Positions 37,171 to 45,852 of a stretch of 64,000 bases of DNA are shown one piece after another. Under the pieces are notes generated by a model. It saw only the letters and a program-made list of their open reading frames with translations, ran no database searches and had not been told where the DNA came from. The stretch is from Chitiniphilus shinanonensis DSM 23277 (GTDB taxonomy: Bacteria > Pseudomonadota > Gammaproteobacteria > Burkholderiales > Chitinibacteraceae). The stretch is taken from the NCBI RefSeq assembly GCF_000374805.1, contig NZ_KB895334.1, forward strand, positions 194,685-258,684, written 5' to 3'. Position 1 is the first letter of the stretch, and every line of letters begins with the position of its first letter. A program made the translations under genes and the position numbers.

Positions 37171-37716
37171 TCAGGCCGCGCGGCGCAGCAGCGCGTAGTG
37201 CACGGTGCCGGCCTTGCCCTCGCGCACGATGTCCCAGTCGGCGAGCTCGGGCCAGTGCGCGCATTCGGCATAGACCAGCGCGTCGTCGGCCAGCCGTTCG
37301 GGCAACAGCGCCAGCACCTTGCCCAGCAGATCGGACGCGAATGGCGGGTCGAGGAACACCACGTCGAAGCGCTCGCCGGTGCGGGCCAGCCAGGCCAGTG
37401 CGTCGCCGTGCACCAGCTCGATATGGCTGGCGTTCAGCAACTGGCGGTTGGCGGCCAGCGCCGCGTGCACCGGCCTGGCTTTCTCCACCATCACCACGCG
37501 CCTGGCGTTGCGGCTGGCGGCCTCGAAGCCCAGCGCGCCGCTGCCGGCGAACAGGTCCAGGCAGGTCTTGCCGGTCAGATCCTGGCCCAGCCAGTTGAAC
37601 AGCGTTTCGCGCACGCGGTCGGGCGTGGGGCGCAGCCCCTCGGCGTCGGGAAACCGCAGCACGCGCCGCCGGTATTCGCCGCCGACGATGCGCAACTGGT
37701 TGCGCGCCTGGCTCAT
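37171..37716 (-). CDS. rsmD: 16S rRNA (guanine(966)-N2)-methyltransferase
   Basis: A 181-residue RsmD methyltransferase that modifies G966 of 16S rRNA in the 30S subunit using S-adenosylmethionine. The start RIVGGEYRRRVLRFPDAEGLRPT is family-typical. The SAM-binding loop is CLDLFAGSGALGFEAASR, and the catalytic (N/D)PPF motif is FLDPPF. Its ATG overlaps the stop of the preceding M16 peptidase gene by four bases, so the three genes form a coupled operon. Confidence 0.95.
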   Translation of the reverse strand: MSQARNQLRIVGGEYRRRVLRFPDAEGLRPTPDRVRETLFNWLGQDLTGKTCLDLFAGSGALGFEAASRNARRVVMVEKARPVHAALAANRQLLNASHIELVHGDALAWLARTGERFDVVFLDPPFASDLLGKVLALLPERLADDALVYAECAHWPELADWDIVREGKAGTVHYALLRRAA

Positions 37717-39068
37717 GGCGCCGAGGCCTGCGCGGCGGCGGGGGCCTCGGTCTTGGCCGGCTCGGGGCCTTCGATCGCGACCAGGAAGCGCGCCGGATCG
37801 ACGTGGCGCTGCCAGGCCGTCTTGATGTCGGCGGCGGTCAGCGCCGCGATGCGCTCGGACAGCCGATCGTAGTAATCGAGCGGCAGACCGTAATAGCCCA
37901 GGTTGGCCACCAGCCCGATCAGCGATTCGTTGGTGCTGCCCCAGAAGCTCATGCTGCGCAGGTAGCGATCCTTGGCCTCGGACAGTTCGGCGTCGCTCGG
38001 CCCTTCGCGGGTGAAGCGCGCGACTTCGTCGCGCAGCAGTTGCAGCGCCTGCTGCTCCTGCTCGCTGCGGGTGCTGATCTCGATGTCGAGCATGCTGTGG
38101 CCGCGCAAAATGCCCAGCGAGCTGTTCACGTTGTAGGTCAGGCCGCGTTTCTCGCGCAGTTCGCGCATCAGCCGCGACTGGAAGCCGGAGCTGCCCAGCA
38201 TGTAGTTGCCCAGCATGATGGCGGGCATGTCCGGCGACTGGCGGTCGATGTCCAGCAACTGCGCCATTTCGATGGTGCTCTGGTTCTTCTGCCGCACCAG
38301 ACGGATCGGCGCGGTGTCCGCGGGGCCGGGCGGGATCGCCAGCGCGGGCAGCGGTGCGGCGGCTTCGCCCTTGGGCAGGTGCGCGGTCAGCAGCTCGGCC
38401 ATCTTTTCCGCGTCCGCGCGGCTGACGTCGCCGACCAGGGTGATGATCAGGTTGCCGGGCACGTAGTAGCGCCGCTGGAAGCCGCGCGTGTCCGAATTGC
38501 CCACTTTCTTGACCGTGGCCGGGGTGCGGCGGTCCAGGTTACCCAGCGGATGCTTGCCGTACAGCGCCATCGTCAGCGCGTCCTCGGCGGATGCCTTGGC
38601 CGGGTCGTCGGTCAATTGCCCGATCACCGCGTCGCGCCGGTACTTGAACGATTCGAATGGATATTTGGCGTCGGCCAGTTGCTTGGCCACGGTGCTGACC
38701 ATGGTCATCGGGCTGCGGGTGCTGACCACGCGCAGGTTGATGGTGGCGCGGTCACGGCGGATGTCCGCCCAGTACTGGTTGCCGGTGTCGGTCAGGATCT
38801 CCAGCGGCGAGCGCAGCTCGTTGCCGTCGTATTCCTTGTCCATCAGGCCATAGGCCGTCATCGACGCCACCCCGGGCTCGTCGAGCGGGGAGCGGCTTTC
38901 GCCCGCGTCCACGTCGAGGCGCAGGTCGATCACCGGCAGGCCGTGCCGTTCCACCAGGTAGACCGGCACGCCGTTGGCGGTCTGCCAGTGCTGGATGGTC
39001 GGAAACGCGGCCGCGCCGGCGGCCCACAAGGCGGCGACGCCGGCCACCATCCACTGCTTAACGGTCAT
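37713..39068 (-). CDS. M16 family peptidase, inactive-type subunit
   Basis: A 451-residue exported M16 (pitrilysin-family) protein. An N-terminal hydrophobic segment (WMVAGVAALWAAGAAAF) is a likely signal peptide. The M16 fold is recognisable (MRELREKRGLTYNVNSSLG, YYVPGNLIITLVGDVSRADA), but the zinc motif HxxEH is absent; the equivalent region reads GVASMTAYGLMDKEY. Such subunits pair with an active partner, here the gene directly upstream, whose 3' end overlaps this start by 11 bp. The Ala/Pro-rich C-terminus is low complexity. Periplasmic peptide degradation is the probable role. Confidence 0.92.
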   Translation of the reverse strand: MTVKQWMVAGVAALWAAGAAAFPTIQHWQTANGVPVYLVERHGLPVIDLRLDVDAGESRSPLDEPGVASMTAYGLMDKEYDGNELRSPLEILTDTGNQYWADIRRDRATINLRVVSTRSPMTMVSTVAKQLADAKYPFESFKYRRDAVIGQLTDDPAKASAEDALTMALYGKHPLGNLDRRTPATVKKVGNSDTRGFQRRYYVPGNLIITLVGDVSRADAEKMAELLTAHLPKGEAAAPLPALAIPPGPADTAPIRLVRQKNQSTIEMAQLLDIDRQSPDMPAIMLGNYMLGSSGFQSRLMRELREKRGLTYNVNSSLGILRGHSMLDIEISTRSEQEQQALQLLRDEVARFTREGPSDAELSEAKDRYLRSMSFWGSTNESLIGLVANLGYYGLPLDYYDRLSERIAALTAADIKTAWQRHVDPARFLVAIEGPEPAKTEAPAAAQASAP

Positions 39069-40467
39069 GCTTGATTTCCTGGGTGGCGACGATCTTGTCG
39101 ATCGGCTGGGCTTCCAGCACACCGACCACGCGGTGCTCGTCCTTGAGATAGGTGTCGGCCACCCGTTCCAGATCCTTCAGAGTCACCTGTTGCAGCAGGT
39201 TCAGGTGCGCGACGTACTGCTCGGGGGTGAAGCCGTACAACGTCAGCATGCCCAGCTCGCTGGCGCGGTTGGACAACTCGTCGTAGGAGAAATAGCTGCG
39301 GGCCTGTAGACGCTGCTGCGCCCGTTCCAGCATCTGGCCGTACAGGCCGGCGCCGCGCAGCAAAGCCACCTGCTTCTGCATTGCCGATTCCAGCTCGCCC
39401 AGCGACGCGTCCTTGGACGGCGTGGCGTTGAACACGAACAGCGGTTCGCCCCGGGTGGGATAGTCGAAGTTGGCGTAGAGGCTGTCGCTGGCCAGCGCCA
39501 GGCGGCGATCCTGGTAATCGTGCGACAGCATCTCGGCCAGCACGTCCAGCGCGGCCAGATCGCGCGGCGGGGCATCGGCGGGGATGCGCCACTGGAAGCT
39601 GACCAGGCTGGAGCGCGAGGGCTTCTTCAGCACCACGCGCTTGCCGGCCTGCTGCACCGGTTCCTGCGGCGCTGCGCGGGCGGGCAGGGCGCGGCTCGGG
39701 ATCGCGCCGAAGTAGCGTTGCAGCAGCGGCAGCGTCCGGGCGGGGTCGAAGTCGCCGGCCAGCACCACGATGGCGTTGTTCGGCGCATACCACTTGCCGT
39801 ACCAGTCGCGCAGGCTCGATACCTGCATCTTGTTCAGGTCGTCCATGTGCCCGATCACCGGGTTGCGCATCGGCGATTCGGGATAGACCACGCCCTGCAT
39901 GCTTTCGCCGAAGGCGCGGAATGCGTTGTTCTCGGTGTTGAGCCGGCGCTCTTCCTTGACCACCTCGATCTCGGTCTTGAACAGCGGCTCGGCCAGCGCC
40001 AGGTGCTGCATGCGATCCGCTTCCAGGTCGAACGCGGTTTCCAGGTCGGAGGCGGGCAGGGTCAGGTAGTAATAGGTGTAGTCGCGGGTGGTGAACGCGT
40101 TGTTCTCGCCACCCAGGCGCGCGACACGGCTGTGGTATTCGCCGGTGGGCACCTTGGCGGTGCCGCGGAACATCATGTGCTCCAGCGCGTGCGAAATGCC
40201 GGTCAGGCCCGCCGGCTCGTCGATGGCGCCGATGCGGTACCACACCTGCAACTCCACCACCGGCGCGCGGTGATCCTCGTGCAGCACCACCGTCATGCCG
40301 TTGTCCAGGTGCTCGACGCGGGTGGCCAGCAACGGGTGCACCAGCGTCGGCTCCACCACCGGATTGCTCGGCTTGAGCCCCCCTACCGTCTTCGCGGCCC
40401 AGGCGGGGGTGAACATGGCCAGCAGCAGGCTGGCGCAACAACAGGCAAACGCGGCATGACGTGACAT
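39058..40467 (-). CDS. M16 family zinc peptidase, active subunit
   Basis: A 469-residue exported zinc peptidase. A signal peptide covers about residues 1-25 (AFACCCASLLLAMFTPAWA); cysteines in it could also suit lipoprotein processing, but no clean lipobox is seen. The inverted zinc motif is H93-A-L-E96-H97 in GISHALEHMMFRGT, with a further Glu about 75 residues later (LFKTEIEVVKEERR). It would degrade peptides in the periplasm together with the inactive-type subunit encoded just downstream. The gene is divergent from ftsY. Confidence 0.93.
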   Translation of the reverse strand: MSRHAAFACCCASLLLAMFTPAWAAKTVGGLKPSNPVVEPTLVHPLLATRVEHLDNGMTVVLHEDHRAPVVELQVWYRIGAIDEPAGLTGISHALEHMMFRGTAKVPTGEYHSRVARLGGENNAFTTRDYTYYYLTLPASDLETAFDLEADRMQHLALAEPLFKTEIEVVKEERRLNTENNAFRAFGESMQGVVYPESPMRNPVIGHMDDLNKMQVSSLRDWYGKWYAPNNAIVVLAGDFDPARTLPLLQRYFGAIPSRALPARAAPQEPVQQAGKRVVLKKPSRSSLVSFQWRIPADAPPRDLAALDVLAEMLSHDYQDRRLALASDSLYANFDYPTRGEPLFVFNATPSKDASLGELESAMQKQVALLRGAGLYGQMLERAQQRLQARSYFSYDELSNRASELGMLTLYGFTPEQYVAHLNLLQQVTLKDLERVADTYLKDEHRVVGVLEAQPIDKIVATQEIKHDR

Positions 40468-40572
40468 CGATGTGGCCTTCAGGTGGGCGGGGAGGGCAAC
40501 GGAGGATAGAATTCTACCAACTTGTCAGCATGGGCTTGCCATGCTGGATGCCGAAAGGAAGCAACCCCTTCT

Positions 40573-41667
40573 ATGTTCAGTTTTTTCAAACAAAAGCTTG
40601 GTAAGCAGGAGACACCGGAAACCCCGCCGCAACCAGCGGAGGAATCCCAAGCTGTCGAAGTGTCCGCCACCCCGGCGCCATTGGAAAGCCCGGAGCCGGC
40701 CCCGGCGCCGGTCGAGCCGTCCGCGCCGCTCCAGGTCGCCCAGCCGCAGGATAAACCACGTCTTTCCTGGGCGGAACGACTGAAGGCCGGCTTGGCCAAG
40801 ACGCGCAACGCGCTCGGCAAGAACCTGGCCGGCCTGTTCGGCGGTGGGCAGATCGACGAAGACCTCTACGAAGAGCTGGAAACCGTATTGCTGACGGCGG
40901 ACATGGGCGTCGATGCCACAGGCCATCTGCTCAAGAACGTGCGGGATCGCGTTTCGCTGAAAGGCTTGAAGGACAGTCAGGAACTGAAGGGCGCGCTGAA
41001 AGAATCGTTGAACGAGCTGATCGGCCCGCTGGAAGTGCCGTTGTCGCTGGGCGAACACAAGCCGTTCGTCCTGATGGTGGCCGGCGTGAACGGCGCCGGC
41101 AAGACCACCAGCATCGGCAAGCTGGCCAAGTACTTCCAGTCGCAGGGCAAGAGCGTGTTGCTGGCCGCCGGCGACACCTTCCGCGCCGCCGCGCGCGAGC
41201 AATTGGTGGTGTGGGGCGAGCGCAACGGCGTGCAGGTGATCGCGCAGGACAGCGGCGACGCCGCGGCGGTGGCGTTCGACGCGGTGAACGCCGCGCGCGC
41301 GCGCGGGGTGGACGTGGTGATCGTCGATACCGCCGGCCGCCTGCCGACCCAGCTGCACCTGATGGAGGAAATCAAGAAGGTGAAGCGCGTGGTGCAGAAG
41401 GCCGATCCCACCGGCCCGCACGAAGTGATGCTGGTGCTCGACGCCAACACCGGCCAGAACGCGGTCAACCAGGTGAAGGCGTTCGACGACGCGCTGGGCC
41501 TGACCGGCCTGGTGCTGACCAAGCTGGACGGCACCGCCAAGGGCGGGGTGATCGCCGCCATCGCCAAGCAGCGCGCCGTTCCCGTGCGTTTCGTCGGTGT
41601 GGGCGAGGGCATCGACGATTTGCGCCCCTTCGTCGCCGCCGACTATGTTGATGCGCTGTTCGACTGA
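40573..41667 (+). CDS. ftsY: Signal recognition particle receptor FtsY
   Basis: A 364-residue SRP receptor GTPase that docks ribosome-SRP complexes at the inner membrane. The N-terminal A region (about residues 1-70) is acidic and Pro/Glu-rich. The N and G domains follow, with the P-loop [24 protein letters not shown] and [10 protein letters not shown]. The frame opens at 40522, but ATG 40573 gives the usual [10 protein letters not shown] start and has a GAAAGGAAG site. It begins the ftsY / acetyltransferase / ftsE / ftsX / rpoH run conserved in betaproteobacteria, with the acetyltransferase as an insertion. Confidence 0.96.
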   Translation: MFSFFKQKLGKQETPETPPQPAEESQAVEVSATPAPLESPEPAPAPVEPSAPLQVAQPQDKPRLSWAERLKAGLAKTRNALGKNLAGLFGGGQIDEDLYEELETVLLTADMGVDATGHLLKNVRDRVSLKGLKDSQELKGALKESLNELIGPLEVPLSLGEHKPFVLMVAGVNGAGKTTSIGKLAKYFQSQGKSVLLAAGDTFRAAAREQLVVWGERNGVQVIAQDSGDAAAVAFDAVNAARARGVDVVIVDTAGRLPTQLHLMEEIKKVKRVVQKADPTGPHEVMLVLDANTGQNAVNQVKAFDDALGLTGLVLTKLDGTAKGGVIAAIAKQRAVPVRFVGVGEGIDDLRPFVAADYVDALFD

Positions 41668-41782
41668 CCGCGCCGCCTCGGCCCGACCACCGAGCGTGGC
41701 CGGGGTCGCGGCCGGCGTACCCGTCCCGGATCGCGCCCGCCGCGATCTGTCCGTCACCCTGCAAGGAAGCTGAACAGGCACC

Positions 41783-42394
41783 ATGTACCTGCCCGTGCTG
41801 GAAACCCCTCGCCTGCTGCTGCGTGCCCCGCGTGCCGAGGACGTGGCGGGGCTGGTCCACCATGCCAACGATTGGGAAGTGGCGCGCATGACGCGCCGCA
41901 TGCCGTATCCCTACGTGGCGGACAGCGCGGTGCGCTGGATCGACGCGCAGTCCGATCTGGCCGCCGCCGAGATCGAATACAACTTCGTGCTGCTGCGCGA
42001 CGGCCTGCCCATCGGCGCGATGGGCCTGATGCGGCGCAGCGGCGTCGAGGCCGAACTGGGCTACTGGCTGGGGCGCACGTTCTGGCGCCAGGGGCTGGCG
42101 GGCGAGGCGGCGCAGGCCGTGGTGCGCTTCGGCTTCGCGGCACTGCAACTGGACACGCTGTACGCCGATTGCCTGGCCGAGAACGTGGCATCGGCCGCGT
42201 TGCTGCGGCGGCTGGGCATGACCCAGTACGACGAGGTCCATGAGCAATGTCGACCGGATCGGGAGCCGGTCTCCATCCTGCGGTTTTGCCTGAATGCACA
42301 GCAATGGCAAGATGCGCAGGATGCCCTGCTGGCGCGGGGCGCGGCGCCAAGCCGTCCTTCCGAATCCGAGTCGTCGGGAATCGAGACTTCATGA
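41783..42394 (+). CDS. RimJ/RimL-type GNAT acetyltransferase
   Basis: A 203-residue GNAT-family acetyltransferase. The start LETPRLLLRAPRAEDVAGL is typical of the RimJ/RimL branch. The acetyl-CoA loop is WRQGLAGEAAQAVVRF, and the late ENVASAALLRRLGM helix is also diagnostic. It would acetylate a protein N-terminus or a small amine. Its stop overlaps the ftsE start (ATGA), so it is translationally coupled with the division genes, although no known function links them. The C-terminal 30 residues are Ser/Glu-rich and atypical. Confidence 0.9.
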   Translation: MYLPVLETPRLLLRAPRAEDVAGLVHHANDWEVARMTRRMPYPYVADSAVRWIDAQSDLAAAEIEYNFVLLRDGLPIGAMGLMRRSGVEAELGYWLGRTFWRQGLAGEAAQAVVRFGFAALQLDTLYADCLAENVASAALLRRLGMTQYDEVHEQCRPDREPVSILRFCLNAQQWQDAQDALLARGAAPSRPSESESSGIETS

Positions 42395-43044
42395 TCCAGT
42401 TTCAACAAGTCAGCAAACGCTACCCCGGTGGCATCGATGCGGTGAAGCAGCTCAGCTTCGAGATCCGCAGCGGCGAGCTGGTGTTCCTGGCCGGGCATTC
42501 CGGCGCGGGCAAATCCACCCTGCTTAAGCTGATTGCCGGCATCGAACGCCCCACCTCCGGCGCGGTGCTGGTCAACCACCAGAACGTGTCTCGGCTGAGC
42601 CGCAAGGCGCTGCCCTACGTGCGCCGCCACATCGGGCTGATCTTCCAGGACCACAAGATCCTGTTCGACCGCAGCGTGTTCGACAACGTGCGGCTACCGC
42701 TGGACATCATCGGCTTCAGCGGCCCCGAGGTGCGTCGCCGCGTGCTGGCCGCACTGGACAAGGTGGGCCTGGCCGGCAAGGAATCGCTCAACCCGATCGC
42801 ACTGTCCGGCGGCGAGCAGCAGCGGCTGTGCATCGCGCGCGCCGTGGTGCATCGCCCCGCCATCCTGCTGGCCGACGAGCCCACCGCCAACCTCGACCGC
42901 GACTACGCGCACGATATCCTCGAATTGTTCAAGTCGTTCCACCAGGTGGGCGTCACCCTGGTGATCGCCGCCCACGACGAATCGCTGATGGCCGACTACG
43001 GCCGCCGCATCCTGCGGCTCAAGCATGGCGAGTTCACCGCATGA
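42391..43044 (+). CDS. ftsE: Cell division ATP-binding protein FtsE
   Basis: A 217-residue ABC ATPase that with FtsX regulates septal peptidoglycan hydrolases. Walker A is GHSGAGKSTLLKLIAG, the signature is LSGGEQQRLCIARA and Walker B is ILLADEPTANLD. The frame opens at 42247, but ATG 42391 matches family starts (MIQFQQVSKRYPGG) and overlaps the upstream stop. A 26-codon frame joins its stop to the start of ftsX. Confidence 0.96.
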   Translation: MIQFQQVSKRYPGGIDAVKQLSFEIRSGELVFLAGHSGAGKSTLLKLIAGIERPTSGAVLVNHQNVSRLSRKALPYVRRHIGLIFQDHKILFDRSVFDNVRLPLDIIGFSGPEVRRRVLAALDKVGLAGKESLNPIALSGGEQQRLCIARAVVHRPAILLADEPTANLDRDYAHDILELFKSFHQVGVTLVIAAHDESLMADYGRRILRLKHGEFTA

Positions 43045-43121
43045 ACGCGCGCCGCCCCAGCCGATCCTCGCGCCAGGCCCCGGCGTGGCGTTCCTTCCGT
43101 TGCGATAGGTCCCCGACATGA
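43041..43121 (+). CDS. 26-residue frame bridging ftsE and ftsX
   Basis: This short frame begins with an ATG that overlaps the ftsE stop (ATGA at 43041) and ends with a TGA that overlaps the ftsX start (ATGA at 43118). Translation re-initiating after ftsE could pass through it into ftsX. The product would be 26 residues, rich in Arg and Ser (MNARRPSRSSRQ at its start), with no known family. It may be only a coupling device or chance; no separate ribosome site is visible. Confidence 0.35.
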   Translation: MNARRPSRSSRQAPAWRSFRCDRSPT

Positions 43122-44023
43122 AACACTGGCTGCGCCTGAATCGCCTGGCCCTGGTCCGCACCCTCGGCAGCATGGTCCGCACGCCGGTCAACACTCTGCT
43201 CAACCTGCTGGTGATCGCCATCGCGGCGTCGTTCCCGTTCGGCTTCTACCTGCTGCTGAGCAGCGTCGCCGCCGTCACCGGCAAGGTGCCGGTCGAGCCG
43301 CAGTTGTCGATCTTCCTGCGCAACGCCGCCACGCCGGCCGAGATCGGCAAGCTCAAGGAGCAACTGGCCACCGACGGGCGCGTGGCGCAGGTGCGGTTCG
43401 TGCCGCGTGACGAAGCGCTCAAGCAGTTGCAGGAGCGTGTGGGCAGTGCCGATCTGATGGCCGGACTGACCGAGAATCCCCTGCCGGACGCCTTCATCGT
43501 CACCGCGCGCCTGGGTGCGTCGTCGGCGGAGCTGGAGCAATTGCGCGACACGCTGGCCCGCCACGCCGGGGTGGAGGAAGTACAGCTCGATTCGGCCTGG
43601 GCGCAACGGCTGGAGCGCCTGATCGCCCTGGGCGAAGTGCTGTTGCAGGTGGTGGTGGCCCTGCTGGCGGCGGCGCTGGCGCTGATCACCGGCAACGCCA
43701 TCCGCATGCAGATCCTGACCCGGCGCGAGGAGATCGAAGTGGCCAAGCTGATCGGCGCCACCGACATCTTCATCCGCCGGCCGTTCCTGTACATGGCCGC
43801 CTTGCAGGGGCTGCTGGGCGGGCTGGCGGCCTGCGGCATCGTCGCCGCCGCGCTGTCGTGGCTGAACCCCGCCGTGCGCGACCTGGCCGCCACCTACGGC
43901 GAAACCTTCCTGCTGCGCCTGCCCAACCCGGCCGAGGTGGCCGTGGTGTGCGCGATCACCGTGTTGCTCAGTCTGGCGGGCGCCTGGGTCGCCGTCTGGC
44001 GCCACCTGCGGCGGCATCACTAG
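43118..44023 (+). CDS. ftsX: Cell division protein FtsX
   Basis: A 301-residue inner-membrane permease-like partner of FtsE. It has an N-terminal cytoplasmic segment, membrane segment 1 at about residues 25-47, a periplasmic domain (about 50-165) that would contact amidase activators, and three further membrane segments in the C-terminal half. The EEIEVAKLIGATDIFIRRPF cytoplasmic loop is the family hallmark. It starts 73 bp after the ftsE stop, bridged by a short overlapping frame. A terminator follows before rpoH. Confidence 0.95.
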   Translation: MKHWLRLNRLALVRTLGSMVRTPVNTLLNLLVIAIAASFPFGFYLLLSSVAAVTGKVPVEPQLSIFLRNAATPAEIGKLKEQLATDGRVAQVRFVPRDEALKQLQERVGSADLMAGLTENPLPDAFIVTARLGASSAELEQLRDTLARHAGVEEVQLDSAWAQRLERLIALGEVLLQVVVALLAAALALITGNAIRMQILTRREEIEVAKLIGATDIFIRRPFLYMAALQGLLGGLAACGIVAAALSWLNPAVRDLAATYGETFLLRLPNPAEVAVVCAITVLLSLAGAWVAVWRHLRRHH

Positions 44024-44085
44024 GGCGCCTGGCGGGCGAACCTCGCGCCGTACGTGCGCCGGCGCGCCCGCCTTCGCCCTGTAAG

Positions 44086-44107
44086 CCCTTCTCGGAGAAG
44101 GGTTTTT
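44086..44107 (+). terminator. Intrinsic terminator after ftsX
   Basis: CCCTTCTC and GAGAAGGG pair around one G and run into five T. It separates ftsX from the independently regulated rpoH. Confidence 0.8.
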
Positions 44108-44248
44108 CTCCGCGACGTATAGTGAAAAGCTATCCGCGCCATGAGAATTTTTGACGTGCACCCCCACTGCCGCCTGTGCTTGAATCGGAAGCCTCCGATG
44201 GCATTGCGCCGCGTGGTGCCCAGCGGCGGAATGAACTTTCCCGACGGC

Positions 44249-44275
44249 TTAGCACTCCTACGGTTCGAGTGCTAA
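44249..44275. promoter_or_regulatory. CIRCE element (HrcA operator)
   Basis: TTAGCACTC-N9-GAGTGCTAA matches the CIRCE consensus exactly in both arms and spacer length. It lies 51 bp upstream of rpoH, so HrcA should repress rpoH in unstressed cells. CIRCE before rpoH is known from other betaproteobacteria. Confidence 0.95.
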
Positions 44276-44326
44276 CATAAACGCCGGGGTGAATCAGCCC
44301 CGGCTTCTGTTTGATAGGAGATTCGC

Positions 44327-45178
<852 letters not shown>

Positions 45179-45195
45179 CCGGACTGCCTCTGATG

Positions 45196-45223
45196 AAAAA
45201 GCCCGCTGTATGCGGGCTTTTTT
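45196..45223 (+). terminator. Intrinsic terminator after rpoH
   Basis: AAGCCCGC and GCGGGCTT pair around TGTAT with A and T runs on either side. Confidence 0.9.
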
Positions 45224-45391
45224 CTTGGGCGCGGGCCGGGTGGAAGCCCCACGTTGGCAGCGCTTTCTTGCAAAGAAACGCGAATGTTTCCCGTTTGTGC
45301 GGGCAAAACGACCGCTGGTCCCATCCATCGTCAAGCAAGCTGACAACCTCCCGATATATCGCTCAAAGCCATTGATTCGGAAGGAATTATC

Positions 45392-45685
45392 ATGCGTCTA
45401 TTCAACCAGCAGCTGATCGAGCCGGTGCTGGCCTTCATCGGCGCCGACACCGCCGGGCCGCCGCCGCAGCAGGCCGGCCCCAAGCCGACCCCCGCCGACG
45501 CCTCGCAAGCGCGTGCCGAAACAGTGTGGGACGGCGTGGAACGTCGCAGCGGCGAGGATCGCCGCCAGGCCCAGCGTCGTCACGACAAGGTCGATACCCC
45601 CCTGGATACCCGTGCCAGCCAGGACCGGCGCCAGCATGGCCGGCGCGCCACCGATCACGTCACCTCGATCTCGCTCAAGGTCTAG
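45392..45685 (+). CDS. Small Arg-rich hypothetical protein
   Basis: A 97-residue protein of no recognised family. The first 20 residues are mildly hydrophobic (RLFNQQLIEPVLAFIGAD). A Pro-rich stretch follows, and then a strongly basic region with repeats of the type ERRSGEDRRQAQRR and SQDRRQHGRR. A GGAAGGA site lies seven bases before the ATG, supporting translation. Its TAG stop is made by the left end of a 59-bp MITE relative, so the original C-terminus may have been cut or changed by the insertion. It follows rpoH after a terminator. Function unknown; nucleic acid binding is only a guess from composition. Confidence 0.6.
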   Translation: MRLFNQQLIEPVLAFIGADTAGPPPQQAGPKPTPADASQARAETVWDGVERRSGEDRRQAQRRHDKVDTPLDTRASQDRRQHGRRATDHVTSISLKV

Positions 45686-45742
45686 GGCGTGTCATCAATG
45701 GTTTCGCGGCAGCGTTCGGTGCAGTTCGGGATGACACGCCCT
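45684..45742. mobile_element. MITE 1, internally deleted copy (59 bp)
   Basis: 12-base perfect terminal repeats, AGGGCGTGTCAT and complement, with the first 48 bases identical to the left end of the 27408 copy. CTAG is present on both sides (45682-45685 and 45741-45744), as expected for a CTAG target duplication. No coding capacity. Confidence 0.85.
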
Positions 45743-45759
45743 AGGGCGAATCGCCCTTC
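45740..45759 (-). repeat. Copy 3 of dispersed GATTCGCCCTA motif
   Basis: On the minus strand GAAGGGCGATTCGCCCTAGG. It abuts the right end of the small MITE and forms a 7-base-arm hairpin (AGGGCGA/TCGCCCT). Confidence 0.5.
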
Positions 45760-45852
45760 AAACGCGGGTGCGAAGACGATTCGCACCAGGCGCCCGCCGG
45801 CACGCGGCAAGACAGAGCACGCATTGCGGCCACGCGTACCGCGAGCGCCGTC

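Larger units (their letters stand above)
44024..44326. other. 303-bp regulatory region before rpoH
   Basis: It contains the ftsX terminator (44086) and a CIRCE site (44249), followed by about 50 bases of leader with a TGATAGGAGA ribosome site. No gene is evident. Confidence 0.75.

Noticed and set aside
40509-40518. TAGAATTCTA palindrome between ftsY and the M16 gene
   Set aside because: Only ten bases; it may be overlapping -10 elements, but no -35 supports either direction strongly.
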